The notes under the pieces were generated by a model. It had not been told where the DNA came from, searched no databases, and was given only the letters and a program-made list of their open reading frames with translations. A stretch of DNA of 64,000 bases from Tepidamorphus gemmatus (GTDB lineage: Bacteria > Pseudomonadota > Alphaproteobacteria > Rhizobiales > Tepidamorphaceae). Positions 24,801-34,198 of the stretch are shown in pieces. A program made the position numbers and the translations under genes. Position 1 is the stretch's first letter, and every line of letters begins with the position of its first letter. The stretch is taken from contig NZ_SMAK01000013.1 of NCBI RefSeq assembly GCF_004346195.1, positions 1 to 64,000 of the forward strand, read 5' to 3'.

Positions 24801-25603
24801 GCGACCACACGCATCTGGCGATCCCCAAGCTGGATGAGAAGATCCGCTTCCGCGACGTGCAGGCGCAGCCGCGCAAGATCATCTCGTCGCCGACCTGGTC
24901 GGGATTGGAATCCGAGAAGGTCTGCTACAATGCCGGCTATACCAACGTCCACGAGCTCATTCCCTGGCGAACTCTCACCGGCCGCCAGCAGCTCTACCAG
25001 GACCACAAGTGGATGCTCGCCTTCGGCGAGGGGCTGTGCACCTGGAAGCCACCCGTCGACCTGAAGACCGTGGCGCGCATCGAAGGTCGGCATCCGAACG
25101 GCAACCGCGAGGTTGTGCTGAACTTCATCACGCCGCACCAGAAGTGGGGCATCCACTCCACTTACTCCGACAATCTGCTGATGCTGACGCTCAACAGGGG
25201 TGGGCCGGTGGTGTGGATCAGCGAAACCGATGCGACGTCGGCGGGCATCGCCGACAACGACTGGGTCGAGGTCTACAACTCGAACGGCGCGCTCACCGCA
25301 CGCGCGGTCGTCTCGCAGCGGGTCAGGCAGGGCATGATCCTGATGTACCACGCTCAGGAGAAGATCGTGAACACACCGGGCTCGGAGATCACCCGCAACC
25401 GTGGCGGCATCCACAACTCGGTGACACGGGCGACGCTGAAGCCAACCCACATGATCGGTGGCTACGCCCAGCAGGCCTACGGCTTCAACTACTACGGAAC
25501 CGTCGGCTCGAACCGCGACGAGTTCGTGATCGTCCGCAAGATGAACACGGTCGACTGGCTCGAACAGCCGTACGGCTCGGTCCCCAGGGAGGCTGCAGAA
25601 TGA
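21863..25603 (+). CDS. narG: Respiratory nitrate reductase alpha subunit
   Basis: A 1246-residue molybdenum bis-MGD catalytic subunit that reduces nitrate to nitrite on the cytoplasmic face. The FS0 iron-sulfur ligands are H50, C54, C58 and C93, and the Mo-ligand aspartate is D222 (WYCDLPPASP), all at the numbering of the E. coli enzyme. Length is normal. The ribosome site is GGAGG. The stop overlaps the narH start (ATGA), so the subunits are translated together. Confidence 0.97.
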   Translation: MSHFLNRLFFLEKNVGTFSDGHGITTREDRRWEDGYRKRWQHDKVVRSTHGVNCTGSCSWKIYVKGGIVTWETQQTDYPRTRPDLPNHEPRGCSRGASYSWYIYSGARLKYPLVRSRLLKLWRQARATRTPVAAWASIVEDPKKRADYVRVRGHGGFVRATWDEVNEIIAAANAYTVKTWGPDRIYGFSPIPAMSMVSYAAGSRYLSLLGGACGSFYDWYCDLPPASPQTWGEQTDVPESADWYNAGFLMIWGSNVPQTRTPDAHFYTEVRYRGTKSVVISPDYAEATKFADLWLNPKQGTDAALALALGHVILREYHLDRQVSYFEDYVRRYSDFPMLVRLERKGEGYVPGRLLRAGEFEGALGETNNPDWKTVAIDEATGAIVAPRGSIGYRWGETGRWNLEPKDGAGRDVKLRLSLAGDHDEIVSVGFPYFGGRATSNFVSTDHGEILERCLPAKEVKLVDGAALVVTVFDLFCANYGLDRGFGGSNVAKSYDEDVPFTPAWAERITGVSRDKIITVAREFATNAEKTNGRSMVILGAGLNHWYHMDMNYRGIINLLVMCGCIGQSGGGWSHYVGQEKLRPQTGWLPLAFALDWCRPPRQQNSTSFWYALTDQWRYEVLTVDEILSPTAPEGDWSGTLIDYNIRAERMGWLPSTPQLKQNPLTIAAKAKAAGLEPKDYVPKALKSGELELSCEDPDDPANWPRNLFVWRSNLLGSSGKGHEYFLKHLLGTTHGVLGKDLGEEGRQRSTEVKWHDKAPEGKLDLLVTLDFRMSTTCAYSDIVLPTATWYEKNDLNTSDMHPFIHPLSAAVDPVWETRSDWDIYKGLARKFSEIAPEVLGVETDVVLTPILHDTPSEIAQPYDVRDWKRGEVEPIPGRTMAQIAVVERDYPNLYRRFTALGPLMETIGNGGKGIAWNTNHEVENLRALNGVVREEGATRGRARIETDIDACEVILMLAPETNGEVAVKAWQALSRATGRDHTHLAIPKLDEKIRFRDVQAQPRKIISSPTWSGLESEKVCYNAGYTNVHELIPWRTLTGRQQLYQDHKWMLAFGEGLCTWKPPVDLKTVARIEGRHPNGNREVVLNFITPHQKWGIHSTYSDNLLMLTLNRGGPVVWISETDATSAGIADNDWVEVYNSNGALTARAVVSQRVRQGMILMYHAQEKIVNTPGSEITRNRGGIHNSVTRATLKPTHMIGGYAQQAYGFNYYGTVGSNRDEFVIVRKMNTVDWLEQPYGSVPREAAE

Positions 25604-27126
25604 AGATCCGCGCTCAGATCGCGATGGTCTTGAATCTCGACAAGTGCATCGGGTGTCACACCTGCTCGGTCACCTGCAAGAACGTCTGGACGAACCGCGA
25701 AGGCATGGAATACGCGTGGTTCAACAACGTCGAGACCAAGCCCGGCATCGGTTATCCCAGGGAATGGGAGAACCAGAACAAGTGGAACGGCGGCTGGGTA
25801 AGGACACCAGGAGGCCGGATCCAGCCGAGGATGGGCGCGAAATGGCGGATCCTGGCGAAGATCTTCGCCAATCCGGACCTGCCCGAGATCGACGACTACT
25901 ACGAACCGTTCACCTTCGACTACGAGCATCTGCAGTCGGCGCCCGAACTGGAGGCGTTTCCGACCGCCAGGCCGCGTTCGCAGATCACCGGCGAGCGCAT
26001 GGAGAAGATCGAGTGGGGGCCGAACTGGGAGGAGATCCTCGGCGGCGAGTTCTCGAAGCGGTCGAAGGACGTCAACTTCGAGGGTGTCCAGAAGGACATC
26101 TACGGGCAGTTCGAGAACACCTTCATGATGTATCTTCCGAGGCTGTGCGAGCACTGCCTCAATCCTAGCTGCGTTGCGGCCTGTCCGTCCGGTGCGATCT
26201 ACAAGCGCGAGGACGACGGCATCGTCCTGATCGACCAGGACAAGTGCCGCGGCTGGCGGATGTGCGTGTCAGGCTGTCCCTACAAGAAGATCTACTACAA
26301 CTGGTCTTCGGGCAAGTCCGAGAAGTGTATTTTCTGCTTCCCGCGCATCGAAGCCGGACAGCCGACGGTGTGCTCGGAAACTTGCGTCGGCCGGATCCGC
26401 TATCTCGGCGTCGTCCTCTACGACGCCGACGGCATCGAGAAGGCGGCCTCGGTCGCCGATGAAAGGAAGCTCTACGAGGAGCAGCTCAAGCTGTTCCTTG
26501 ATCCCAGCGATCCTGCCGTGATCGCCCAGGCGCGCGCCGACGGTGTTCCGGAGGCGTGGATCGAGGCGGCGCGGCGATCGCCGATCTGGAAGATGGCGAT
26601 GGACTGGAAGGTCGCCTTCCCGCTGCATCCTGAATTCCGGACCATGCCGATGGTCTGGTACGTGCCGCCGCTCTCCCCGATCCAGTCGGCGGCGGAAGCC
26701 GGCAGGATGGGTATGGACGGCGCCATGCCGGATGTGCGGTCGTTGCGCATCCCCCTGAAGTATCTCGCAAACCTGCTCACCGCCGGCGACGAGGAACCAA
26801 TCGCGAGGGGGTTGGAACGAATGCTGGCGATGCGCGCCTATATGCGGGCGAAGACCGTCGACGGCATCATCGACGAGTCTATTGCCGCGCGCGTCGGCCT
26901 GAGCGGGCTGGACATCGAGGAGATGTACCAGCTGATGGCGATCGCCAACTACGAGGACCGCTTCGTCATCCCGACAACCCATCGCGAAACCGGCGAAGAT
27001 GCCTACGATCTCAGGGGAAGCTGCGGCTTCTCCTTCGGCAATGACTGCTCGGGCGGCATCAGCCAGACCAACCTGTTCGGCGGCCGCAAGGTCTCGAAGG
27101 CCCGCAATCCGATGGAGACCGTCTGA
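25600..27126 (+). CDS. narH: Respiratory nitrate reductase beta subunit
   Basis: A 508-residue electron-transfer subunit with four Cys clusters: CIGCHTCSVTC, CEHCLNPSCVAACP, CRGWRMCVSGCP and CIFC...CSETC. The Trp in CRGW replaces a Cys, as in all NarH, and marks the 3Fe-4S centre; the others bind 4Fe-4S centres. It passes electrons from NarI haems to NarG. Start and stop both overlap the neighbouring genes by a few bases. Confidence 0.97.
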   Translation: MKIRAQIAMVLNLDKCIGCHTCSVTCKNVWTNREGMEYAWFNNVETKPGIGYPREWENQNKWNGGWVRTPGGRIQPRMGAKWRILAKIFANPDLPEIDDYYEPFTFDYEHLQSAPELEAFPTARPRSQITGERMEKIEWGPNWEEILGGEFSKRSKDVNFEGVQKDIYGQFENTFMMYLPRLCEHCLNPSCVAACPSGAIYKREDDGIVLIDQDKCRGWRMCVSGCPYKKIYYNWSSGKSEKCIFCFPRIEAGQPTVCSETCVGRIRYLGVVLYDADGIEKAASVADERKLYEEQLKLFLDPSDPAVIAQARADGVPEAWIEAARRSPIWKMAMDWKVAFPLHPEFRTMPMVWYVPPLSPIQSAAEAGRMGMDGAMPDVRSLRIPLKYLANLLTAGDEEPIARGLERMLAMRAYMRAKTVDGIIDESIAARVGLSGLDIEEMYQLMAIANYEDRFVIPTTHRETGEDAYDLRGSCGFSFGNDCSGGISQTNLFGGRKVSKARNPMETV

Positions 27127-27857
27127 TGGCCAAGACATTCAAGGCGCTCTCGGCGCTGCTTGCCTATCCGACCGCCGAACTTCAGGCGGCGGCAGCCGAG
27201 CTCCGTCAGGTGATCGCCGCCGAGGCGCTGCTGACAGACCTCGACCAGGCAGCGCTCGCCCCCCTGATCGAGGAGATCGGCAGCGGCGACCTGTATGACC
27301 TGCAGGAGCGTTACACGCTGCTCTTCGACCGGTCGCGCGCGCTGTCGCTGCATCTGTTCGAGCATGTGCATGGCGACAGCCGCGACCGCGGCCAGGCGAT
27401 GGTCGATCTGGCCGGGCTCTACGAGCGGTACGGCTGCCATGTCGTGGCCAACGAGCTGCCGGACTTCCTGCCGCTGTTTCTGGAGTTCCTGTCCGTGATT
27501 CCGGAGGCTGATGCGCGCGCGTTCGTCGCTGAGCCGGAGCATGTGCTGCGCGAACTGGAAGATCGGCTGGGACGCCGCCGGTCGCCCTATGCGGCGGTGT
27601 TTCGCGCGCTGGTGGCGCTCGGGCGGGGGCGAGCCGCGGCGGCCGGCGAACCGGTCTCCGCCGCACCGGACGTCGTCTTGGCGGTCGACGAGGTCGAAGA
27701 ACTCGCCGACCTCGATGCCGAATGGGAGGAGACTGCGGTGACCTTCGGCCCCGGCGATCCGGCGGTGGATGCCTGTGGGCGCACGCGGCTGATGACGAGG
27801 CTGAGGGCCGCCAGGCGCAGCGTCGTGCACCCGGACGGAGATGAGGGGAGGGCATGA
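27126..27857 (+). CDS. narJ: Nitrate reductase assembly chaperone
   Basis: A 243-residue member of the NarJ/TorD-type helical chaperone family, needed to insert the Mo cofactor into NarG before membrane docking. Recognisable parts are LSALLAYPTAELQAA at the N-terminus, RYTLLFDRSRALSLHLFEHVHGDSRDRG in the core, and YGCHVVANELPDFLPLFLEF. It begins in the narH stop (TGATG) and overlaps narI. The C-terminal 70 residues are variable. Confidence 0.93.
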   Translation: MAKTFKALSALLAYPTAELQAAAAELRQVIAAEALLTDLDQAALAPLIEEIGSGDLYDLQERYTLLFDRSRALSLHLFEHVHGDSRDRGQAMVDLAGLYERYGCHVVANELPDFLPLFLEFLSVIPEADARAFVAEPEHVLRELEDRLGRRRSPYAAVFRALVALGRGRAAAAGEPVSAAPDVVLAVDEVEELADLDAEWEETAVTFGPGDPAVDACGRTRLMTRLRAARRSVVHPDGDEGRA

Positions 27858-28591
27858 TGGCAGACTACCTCACCATGGCCGTGTTCGGCTGGTACCCCTA
27901 TCTCTGCCTGACCGTGTTCCTGGTCGGAAGCCTGATCCGCTTCGACCGCGAGCAGTACTCGTGGCGCTCCGGCTCCAGCCAGCTGCTGCGCCGGCGGCAG
28001 CTGATGTGGGGCTCCAACCTTTTCCATGTGGGCATCCTGATCATATTCGCTGGCCACTTCTTTGGTCTGCTCGTGCCGATCGCGGTCTTCGACTTCATCG
28101 GCATCGGTCATGGCACCAAGCAGGTGATGGCAATCGGGATCGGCGGGCTGGCGGGTATCGTCTGCCTTGTCGGCCTGACTATGCTCATTCATCGTCGGCT
28201 GTTCGACCCACGCATTCGTCGCACGTCGAGCGTCGGCGACATCGCCATCCTGCTGCTGCTCTATGCCCAGCTCATCCTCGGTCTGGCCACCATCCCCGTC
28301 TCGATGCAGCATCTCGATGGCAACGAGATGGTGAAGTTCATGGCCTGGGCGCAAGGGATCCTGACGCTCCAGCCTTCTGCGGCCGACCATGTCGCCGACG
28401 TTTCGCCGGTGTTCCGGGCACATCTGTTCCTGGGCTTGACGATCTTCCTCGTCTTTCCCTTCACGCGCCTCGTCCACATCTGGAGCGCTCCGGTCTGGTA
28501 TCTCGGCCGGCAGGGCTACCAGATCGTCCGCACCAACCGCGCATCGGCGCGCATGAGGAGCCGCGTGACGGCCCGCACCGTCGTGGAGTGA
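27854..28591 (+). CDS. narI: Nitrate reductase gamma subunit (cytochrome b)
   Basis: A 245-residue membrane subunit with five predicted helices that oxidises quinol and carries two b haems. The four axial histidines appear as H58, H68, H189 and H207, two residues offset from the E. coli positions. The start could be ATG 27854 or the adjacent ATG 27857. It anchors NarGH to the inner face of the membrane and completes the operon's enzyme. Confidence 0.95.
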   Translation: MMADYLTMAVFGWYPYLCLTVFLVGSLIRFDREQYSWRSGSSQLLRRRQLMWGSNLFHVGILIIFAGHFFGLLVPIAVFDFIGIGHGTKQVMAIGIGGLAGIVCLVGLTMLIHRRLFDPRIRRTSSVGDIAILLLLYAQLILGLATIPVSMQHLDGNEMVKFMAWAQGILTLQPSAADHVADVSPVFRAHLFLGLTIFLVFPFTRLVHIWSAPVWYLGRQGYQIVRTNRASARMRSRVTARTVVE

Positions 28592-28595
28592 CGCC

Positions 28596-29438
28596 ATGCG
28601 CCTGTTCGATGTCAGCGATCGCAGGGCCGCACCCTCGCCGCCGGCGGTCAGGGTGAACGGCACCGAGATTTCGCGCGACGAGATCGCCCGCGAGATCCAG
28701 CATCACCCGGCGACATCGCCGGGGGCGGCGCGCGAGGCGGCCGTCCGTGCGCTGGTGGTGCGGCGGCTTCTCCTCGACGAAGCGCGGCGGCTCGGACTTC
28801 AGGCCGAATGCGAGGTGGAGACGGACGCCGACGGCCGCCGCGAGACGCCGGAGGAGGCGCTCGTGCGGCGACTGATCGAAACGCAGCTAAGGGTTCCCAC
28901 CCCAACCGAGGCGGAATGCCGCCGGTTCTACGATGCGCGGCCGCATCGGTTCCGCACGCCGGATCTTCACGAGGCCGCACATATCCTGTTCTCTGCCGCG
29001 CGCGACAATGCGCAGGCAGTCTCCGCCGCCGAGGCGGCCGCCAGCGGAGTGATCGCCGTGCTGAGGGGCGAACCGGGCCGATTTGCCGAATTCGCCGCCG
29101 CGCTCTCGGCCTGCCCGTCGGCAGGCGTCGGCGGGCAACTGGGGCCGATCGCGAGCGGCCAGACCACACCCGAGTTCGAAGCCGCGCTCATGACGATGAC
29201 GCCGGGAACGATCTGCGACAAGCCGATCCGCACGCGCTACGGCGTTCATGTCGTCAGGCTCGACCGGCGGATCGCCGGTTGCAGGCTGCCCTTCGAGGCG
29301 GTCCGCTGCGAAATTGCCGATTACCTGGCCGATGCGGTTTTCCATCGCGCGGTGTACCAGTATCTGGCAATCCTTGCCGGCCGGGCCGAGATCGAGGGGA
29401 TAACGCTCGTGACGAGCGACGGTCTGCTCGTGCAGTAG
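28596..29438 (+). CDS. Parvulin-type peptidyl-prolyl isomerase of the nar operon
   Basis: A 280-residue protein with a SurA/NifM-like N-terminal helical region (about 20-110) and a PpiC rotamase domain (about 125-220). The rotamase region is marked by EAAHILFSA, LSACPSAGVGGQLGPIASGQ and KPIRTRYGVHVVRLDRR. No signal peptide is present, so it should act in the cytoplasm, like NifM. It follows narI by four bases and is probably the last gene of the operon. PPIases in this position are known in several denitrifiers and may aid folding of the reductase. Confidence 0.85.
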   Translation: MRLFDVSDRRAAPSPPAVRVNGTEISRDEIAREIQHHPATSPGAAREAAVRALVVRRLLLDEARRLGLQAECEVETDADGRRETPEEALVRRLIETQLRVPTPTEAECRRFYDARPHRFRTPDLHEAAHILFSAARDNAQAVSAAEAAASGVIAVLRGEPGRFAEFAAALSACPSAGVGGQLGPIASGQTTPEFEAALMTMTPGTICDKPIRTRYGVHVVRLDRRIAGCRLPFEAVRCEIADYLADAVFHRAVYQYLAILAGRAEIEGITLVTSDGLLVQ

Positions 29439-29887
29439 CGGTGGAGGCGCCGTGCCGGGCGGCATTCTGGGACGATCGCAGCAACCGGGTAGGGCGGCGG
29501 CTGTCCTCATCGCTCGTGGCGATCTCGCACTGGTGGCGAGGTGAACGAGGCGGTTGCGCGGTTCCACCTTGCCCTAGAGGCATCCGTAGAGCTGGCGGTA
29601 CGGCGATCTGCCGCGCGGGCCGACGACACGGCGACGAAACGATGGCTGCGATCCTGCGCCGGGCCGTCGCCGACCTCCCGGACGCGGTATCGGCTGCGGC
29701 CTTCGCGCGCAAACGCGCTTGACGCGCGGCGATGAGGGGAGCATAAGCCGCCACATGACGGCTTCACGCGCCATTTGCATCCGCGCGATTATTTGTGGCT
29801 AGCAGCAACGCTGGCCGCGGCCGTTCCGTCTTTCGCTGAAAACAGGGACACTCGGACGCCCCGGCCGGCAGGCAGGTGAGGGACGAC
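29439..29887. other. Gap between nar operon and cysS; no clear gene
   Basis: A 64-codon frame at 29541-29735 starts with GTG after a GAGGTG-like site, but its composition (Arg/Ala/Ser) and lack of relatives that I know make it doubtful. The right part (29755-29800) is AT-richer and may hold the cysS promoter. No terminator hairpin with a clear T run is seen. Confidence 0.4.
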
Positions 29888-31315
29888 GTGATCTTGCGCC
29901 TCTACAACACGCTGACGCGGACGAAGGAGGATTTCGCACCGATCGATCCGTCGAACGTGCGGATGTATGTCTGCGGACCGACGGTCTACGACTTTGCCCA
30001 TATCGGCAATGCGCGTCCGGTGATCGTCTTCGACGTGCTGTTCCGCCTGCTGCGTCATCTCTATGGCGCCGATCACGTCACCTATGTCCGCAACATCACC
30101 GACGTAGACGACAAGATCAATGCGCGGGCGGCGGCCGAATATCCCGACCTGCCGCTGAACGAGGCGATCCGCAGGGTCACCGAGAAGACCGAGGCGCAAT
30201 TCCACGCCGACGTCGATGCGCTCGGCTGTCTGCGGCCGACAGTCGAGCCGCGAGCCACCGAATTCGTCCGCCGCGACGACGGGCTGACCGACATGATCGG
30301 GCTCATCGAGCGGTTGATATCCGCCGGCCATGCCTATGTGGCGGAGGGCCATGTCCTGTTCGACGTCAAGTCGTGGAAAAGCGCGGAGGGTGTTGCGCTC
30401 TACGGCCGCCTGTCGCGCCGCTCGCTCGACGACATGATCGCCGGCGCGCGCGTCGAGGTCGCTCCCTACAAGAAGGACCCGATGGATTTCGTGCTGTGGA
30501 AGCCCTCCAGCGCGGCGGAGCCCGGCTGGGACAGCCCCTGGGGCCGCGGCCGCCCCGGCTGGCACATCGAATGCTCGGCGATGTCGGCGGCCTATCTCGG
30601 CGAGACCTTCGACATCCACGGCGGCGGCATCGACCTGGTCTTCCCTCACCACGAGAACGAGATCGCCCAGTCCTGTTGCGCCTTCGGCATCGAGCGGATG
30701 GCGAACATCTGGATGCACAACGGGTTCCTGCAGGTCGAGGGCGAGAAGATGTCGAAGTCTGTCGGCAACTTCCTCACCATCCGCCAGCTTCTGGACGAAT
30801 GGCCCGGCGAGGTGTTGCGTCTTGCCATGCTGCAGACACACTACCGCCAGCCGATCAACTGGACACGGGATGGCCTACGCGAAGCCCTCCGCGTGCTCGA
30901 TCACTGGTACGACCTGACCTCGGATGTCGAGCCGGGGATGTACTGTGCCGATACGCTCGCCGCGCTCGAGGACGATCTGAACACCCCGAGGGCCATTGCC
31001 GCGTTGCACGAACTACGCGCCGCCGCCGCCCGTGGCAGCCGGCAGGCAGCGGCAAGCCTCAAGGCGAGTGCAGGCCTGCTCGGATTGCTCGCGCAGCCGT
31101 CAGCCGCCTGGTCCGATTGGCGCCCAGCCGATCTGCGGATCGATGAGAGCAAGATCAGCGATCGCATCGCCGCCCGCGCGGCCGCCCGCGCCGCGAAGAA
31201 CTGGGCCGAGGCTGATCGCATCCGAGACGAGCTTGCCGCCATGGGCATCGCGCTCAAGGACACCAGGGACCCGGCGACCGGCGAACTGGTGACGAACTGG
31301 GAGGTCATGCGGTGA
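29888..31315 (+). CDS. cysS: Cysteinyl-tRNA synthetase
   Basis: A 475-residue class I synthetase. The HIGH-type motif is FAHIGNARP (near residue 38). The zinc ligands include the Cys of CGPTVYD, the Cys of [10 protein letters not shown] and the His pair of PHHENE. The KMSKS motif is intact in [14 protein letters not shown]-terminal helical anticodon-binding region follows. The start is placed at GTG 29888, with GTGAGGG as ribosome site and MILRLYNTL as the family's usual N-terminus; GTG 29876 is the alternative. Confidence 0.96.
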   Translation: MILRLYNTLTRTKEDFAPIDPSNVRMYVCGPTVYDFAHIGNARPVIVFDVLFRLLRHLYGADHVTYVRNITDVDDKINARAAAEYPDLPLNEAIRRVTEKTEAQFHADVDALGCLRPTVEPRATEFVRRDDGLTDMIGLIERLISAGHAYVAEGHVLFDVKSWKSAEGVALYGRLSRRSLDDMIAGARVEVAPYKKDPMDFVLWKPSSAAEPGWDSPWGRGRPGWHIECSAMSAAYLGETFDIHGGGIDLVFPHHENEIAQSCCAFGIERMANIWMHNGFLQVEGEKMSKSVGNFLTIRQLLDEWPGEVLRLAMLQTHYRQPINWTRDGLREALRVLDHWYDLTSDVEPGMYCADTLAALEDDLNTPRAIAALHELRAAAARGSRQAAASLKASAGLLGLLAQPSAAWSDWRPADLRIDESKISDRIAARAAARAAKNWAEADRIRDELAAMGIALKDTRDPATGELVTNWEVMR

Positions 31316-31765
31316 TTGCAGGTCTGACGCCCCCTCACGCCGGACCTTCGCGCCACTGCCCTCCCGCAAGGCGGTCGGCGCTCCGGTCCCGGCGCTCGCG
31401 GCAGGTGCGGACGATGACGTCATGATTGCCCACGGTGGGAGATTGACCATCGGTGCGTCCGCTGTCGTCGGAGCTGGCCGCTGTCGGCCCGGCGGCCGGC
31501 CGCTGACCTTCCGCAATCCGGATTCCGGGCGCGTCAACGTCTCGATCGGTTCGATCGACCAGCCCGCCCATGTGCGGCCTCGGGTCAGGATGCCGACCGC
31601 GATGCGTATGTCGCGGCGCCCCGAACAACGCGACTGGTGTGAACCGACCAGCGAGGCCGCAGCCGGGCACGGCGGCGATCAGGATGCGATCGCCGCACTT
31701 GTCCGCACGAGCAATCCGCGGCCCCACCACGAACGGGCCAAGTGGCCGACCAGGAACGAGCCCCG
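31316..31765. other. Gap between cysS and cimA; no supportable gene
   Basis: A 115-codon frame on the plus strand (31422-31769) would overlap the next start, but it shows no domain and an atypical composition. No hairpin-T-run terminator or palindromic operator stands out. Confidence 0.4.
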
Positions 31766-33397
31766 ATGACAGAGCGCCTCTATCTCTTCGACACCACCCT
31801 GCGCGACGGCGCCCAGACACCCGGCATCGATTTCTCGGTCGAGGACAAGATCCTGATCACCTCGCTGATCGAGCGCGCCGGCATCGACTACATCGAGGGC
31901 GGCTGGCCCGGCGCCAATCCCACCGATACCGAGTTCTTTGCGCAGAAGCGTACCCGGCGCGCGGTCTTTACCGCCTTCGGCATGACCAAGCGTGCCGGCC
32001 GTTCGCTGTCCAATGATCCGGGCCTGTTGGCAGTGCTGCAGGCCGAGGCCGACGCGGTCTGCCTCGTGGCCAAGACCTGGGACTTCCATGTCACCGTGGC
32101 GCTTGGCACGACGCTCAACGACAATCTCCAGGCGATCCGGGAGTCGATCGGGGCGGTTCGCGCCTGCGGACGCGAGCCGATGCTCGATTGCGAGCACTTC
32201 TTCGACGGCTGGAAGCACAATCGCGACTATGCGCTCGCCTGCGCGGTCGCCGCCTGCGAGGCCGGTGCGCGGTGGGTCGTGCTGTGCGACACAAACGGCG
32301 GCACGTTGCCTGAGGAGGTCGAGGCGATCGTTGCCGAGGTCGCGCGTCACGTTCCCGGAGACCGGCTCGGCATTCACGCCCATGACGACACCGGCAATGC
32401 GGTGGCCAATTCGCTCGCCGCCGTCCGTGCCGGTGCGCGCCAGATCCAGGGCACCCTGAACGGCATCGGCGAACGCTGCGGCAACGCCAATCTGGTGACG
32501 CTGATTCCGACCCTGAAACTGAAGGCGGGCTACGCCGATCGCTTCGAGACGGGCGTTTCCGACGATCAGCTCGCCCACCTTACCCAGATCTCCCGTGCCT
32601 TCAACGAGATGCTGAACCGCGCCCCGGCCCGCCAGGCGCCCTATGTCGGCGAGGCCGCCTTTGCCACCAAGGCCGGTCTGCATGCCTCAGCGATCCTCAA
32701 GGATCCGGCGACCTACGAACACGTCGCACCGGAAACCGTCGGCAATCGCCGCCGGGTGCTGGTCTCCGATCAGGCGGGGCGCTCCAACGTGTTGGCTGAA
32801 CTGGAGCGGCTCGGCATCCCCGCAGATCGCGACGACCCGCGTATCGGCACGCTGCTTGACGAGGTCAAGCGCCGCGAGGCGGAAGGCTGGGCCTACGAAG
32901 CGGCGGACGCGTCGTTCGAACTGCTCGCCCGCCGGGCGCTTGGCAGCGTGCCTGAGTTCTTTCGCGTCGAAAGCTTCCGTGTCCTGGTCGAACGCCGCTA
33001 TAACGCCATCGGCGAACTGGTCACGGTCTCGGAGGCGACGGTCAAGATCACCGTCGACGGCGAGACGCTGATGTCGGTGGGCGAGGGTAACGGCCCCGTC
33101 AACGCCCTCGACCGGGCGATCCGCAAGGATCTCGGCCGCTTCCAGAGCTTCATCGAGGATCTGGAACTCGCCGACTACAAGGTGCGCATCCTCAATGGCG
33201 GGACCGGCGCCACGACGCGCGTGCTGATCGAGAGCCGCGATGCATCCGGCAATCGCTGGTCGACCGTCGGCGTGTCGCCAAACATCGTCGACGCCTCGTT
33301 TCAGGCGCTGGTGGATTCGATCACCTGGAAGCTCCTCAAGGCCGGCGCGGCGCCGGGCCGGGCCGTGGCCGGCCCCGCCCTCACATCCGTCCGGTGA
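31766..33397 (+). CDS. cimA: Citramalate synthase-like DRE-TIM acyltransferase
   Basis: A 543-residue enzyme of the isopropylmalate/homocitrate synthase superfamily. The catalytic DRE-TIM signature is FDTTLRDGAQTPG, the metal-binding HxH is in GIHAHDDTGNA, and the second signature is QGTLNGIGERCGNANL. A C-terminal LeuA-type regulatory domain (about 415-535) is present. The length and GID/GGWPG pattern match the CimA family, which makes citramalate from pyruvate and acetyl-CoA on a route to isoleucine. The exact substrate is inferred. Its end overlaps the convergent LOG gene by 17 bases. Confidence 0.85.
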   Translation: MTERLYLFDTTLRDGAQTPGIDFSVEDKILITSLIERAGIDYIEGGWPGANPTDTEFFAQKRTRRAVFTAFGMTKRAGRSLSNDPGLLAVLQAEADAVCLVAKTWDFHVTVALGTTLNDNLQAIRESIGAVRACGREPMLDCEHFFDGWKHNRDYALACAVAACEAGARWVVLCDTNGGTLPEEVEAIVAEVARHVPGDRLGIHAHDDTGNAVANSLAAVRAGARQIQGTLNGIGERCGNANLVTLIPTLKLKAGYADRFETGVSDDQLAHLTQISRAFNEMLNRAPARQAPYVGEAAFATKAGLHASAILKDPATYEHVAPETVGNRRRVLVSDQAGRSNVLAELERLGIPADRDDPRIGTLLDEVKRREAEGWAYEAADASFELLARRALGSVPEFFRVESFRVLVERRYNAIGELVTVSEATVKITVDGETLMSVGEGNGPVNALDRAIRKDLGRFQSFIEDLELADYKVRILNGGTGATTRVLIESRDASGNRWSTVGVSPNIVDASFQALVDSITWKLLKAGAAPGRAVAGPALTSVR

Positions 33398-33983
33398 CCT
33401 CCGCGTCGGCGCGCGTCTCGGCCGGGACCTCCGCCAGCCGACGGCGCAGCCGGGGAATGATCTCGTCGATCTCGTCGACGACGAGATAATCGACCTCGAG
33501 TCCGGGCCGGATGAACGTCTCGGCCCGCATGTGGGCGAGCAGCGCATTCAGCGGGCCCCAATAGCCATCGACATTGGCGAGCGCGATCGGCTTGGTGTGA
33601 CGTCCGAGCTGGGCCCAGGTCAGCATCTCGACCGTTTCCTCGAGCGTGCCCAGACCGCCGGGCAGCGCGACGAACGCATCCGACCTTTCGAACATGAGCC
33701 GCTTGCGCTCGTGCATGTCCTCGGTGACGATCAGCTCCTGGACGGCCTCGAGCATCCGCTCGCGCTCGGTAAGGAACCTCGGAATGATCCCCGTGACGGT
33801 GCCGCCATGGAGGAGAACGGATCGTGCGACCGTCCCCATCAGGCCAAGGCTGCCGCCGCCATAGACGAGGCCGATTCCGGCTTCCGCCATGCGTCGCCCG
33901 AGCCGTTCCGCAGCCTCGCCGAATTTCGGATTGAGGCCGCTGCCCGATCCGCAGTAGACGCAGATGTTGTCGAGTTTGCTCAT
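33381..33983 (-). CDS. LOG-family protein (cytokinin riboside monophosphate phosphoribohydrolase-like)
   Basis: A 200-residue Rossmann-like protein of the TIGR00730 group. The family motif PGGxGTxxE is at 108-116 (PGGLGTLEE), preceded by ERKRLM with the conserved Arg and by YGGGSLGLMG. Family members release the base from nucleoside monophosphates. In bacteria without plant interaction the role is often nucleotide turnover. The N-terminus ICVYCGSGSG is standard and the start at 33983 is the first Met. Confidence 0.9.
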   Translation of the reverse strand: MSKLDNICVYCGSGSGLNPKFGEAAERLGRRMAEAGIGLVYGGGSLGLMGTVARSVLLHGGTVTGIIPRFLTERERMLEAVQELIVTEDMHERKRLMFERSDAFVALPGGLGTLEETVEMLTWAQLGRHTKPIALANVDGYWGPLNALLAHMRAETFIRPGLEVDYLVVDEIDEIIPRLRRRLAEVPAETRADAEVTGRM

Positions 33984-34198
33984 GGTCCTCGTCGATGTTC
34001 GGCCCCGTGGGCGGTGGCGGTGGACGATACCGGCATTTTGTGTTGCCGGCCTTGTCCTTTCATTCTCCAACATATAGGTGAGGTGTGAACGGGTGATACG
34101 CCGACATTGGGGGGATGGCGCCCGCCGCGGGCGTTCGACCCTCGCCCCCACGTTCCGTCGCGCCCCGTAACGCCATCGTGCGGAGGGCCGGTCTCCAA

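Noticed and set aside
29541-29735. A 64-codon GTG-started frame before cysS
   Set aside because: A weak ribosome site and no recognisable protein features; kept only as a remark on the gap.
31422-31769. A 115-codon frame between cysS and cimA
   Set aside because: Composition is unlike neighbouring genes, and the end overlaps the cimA start without coupling signals.
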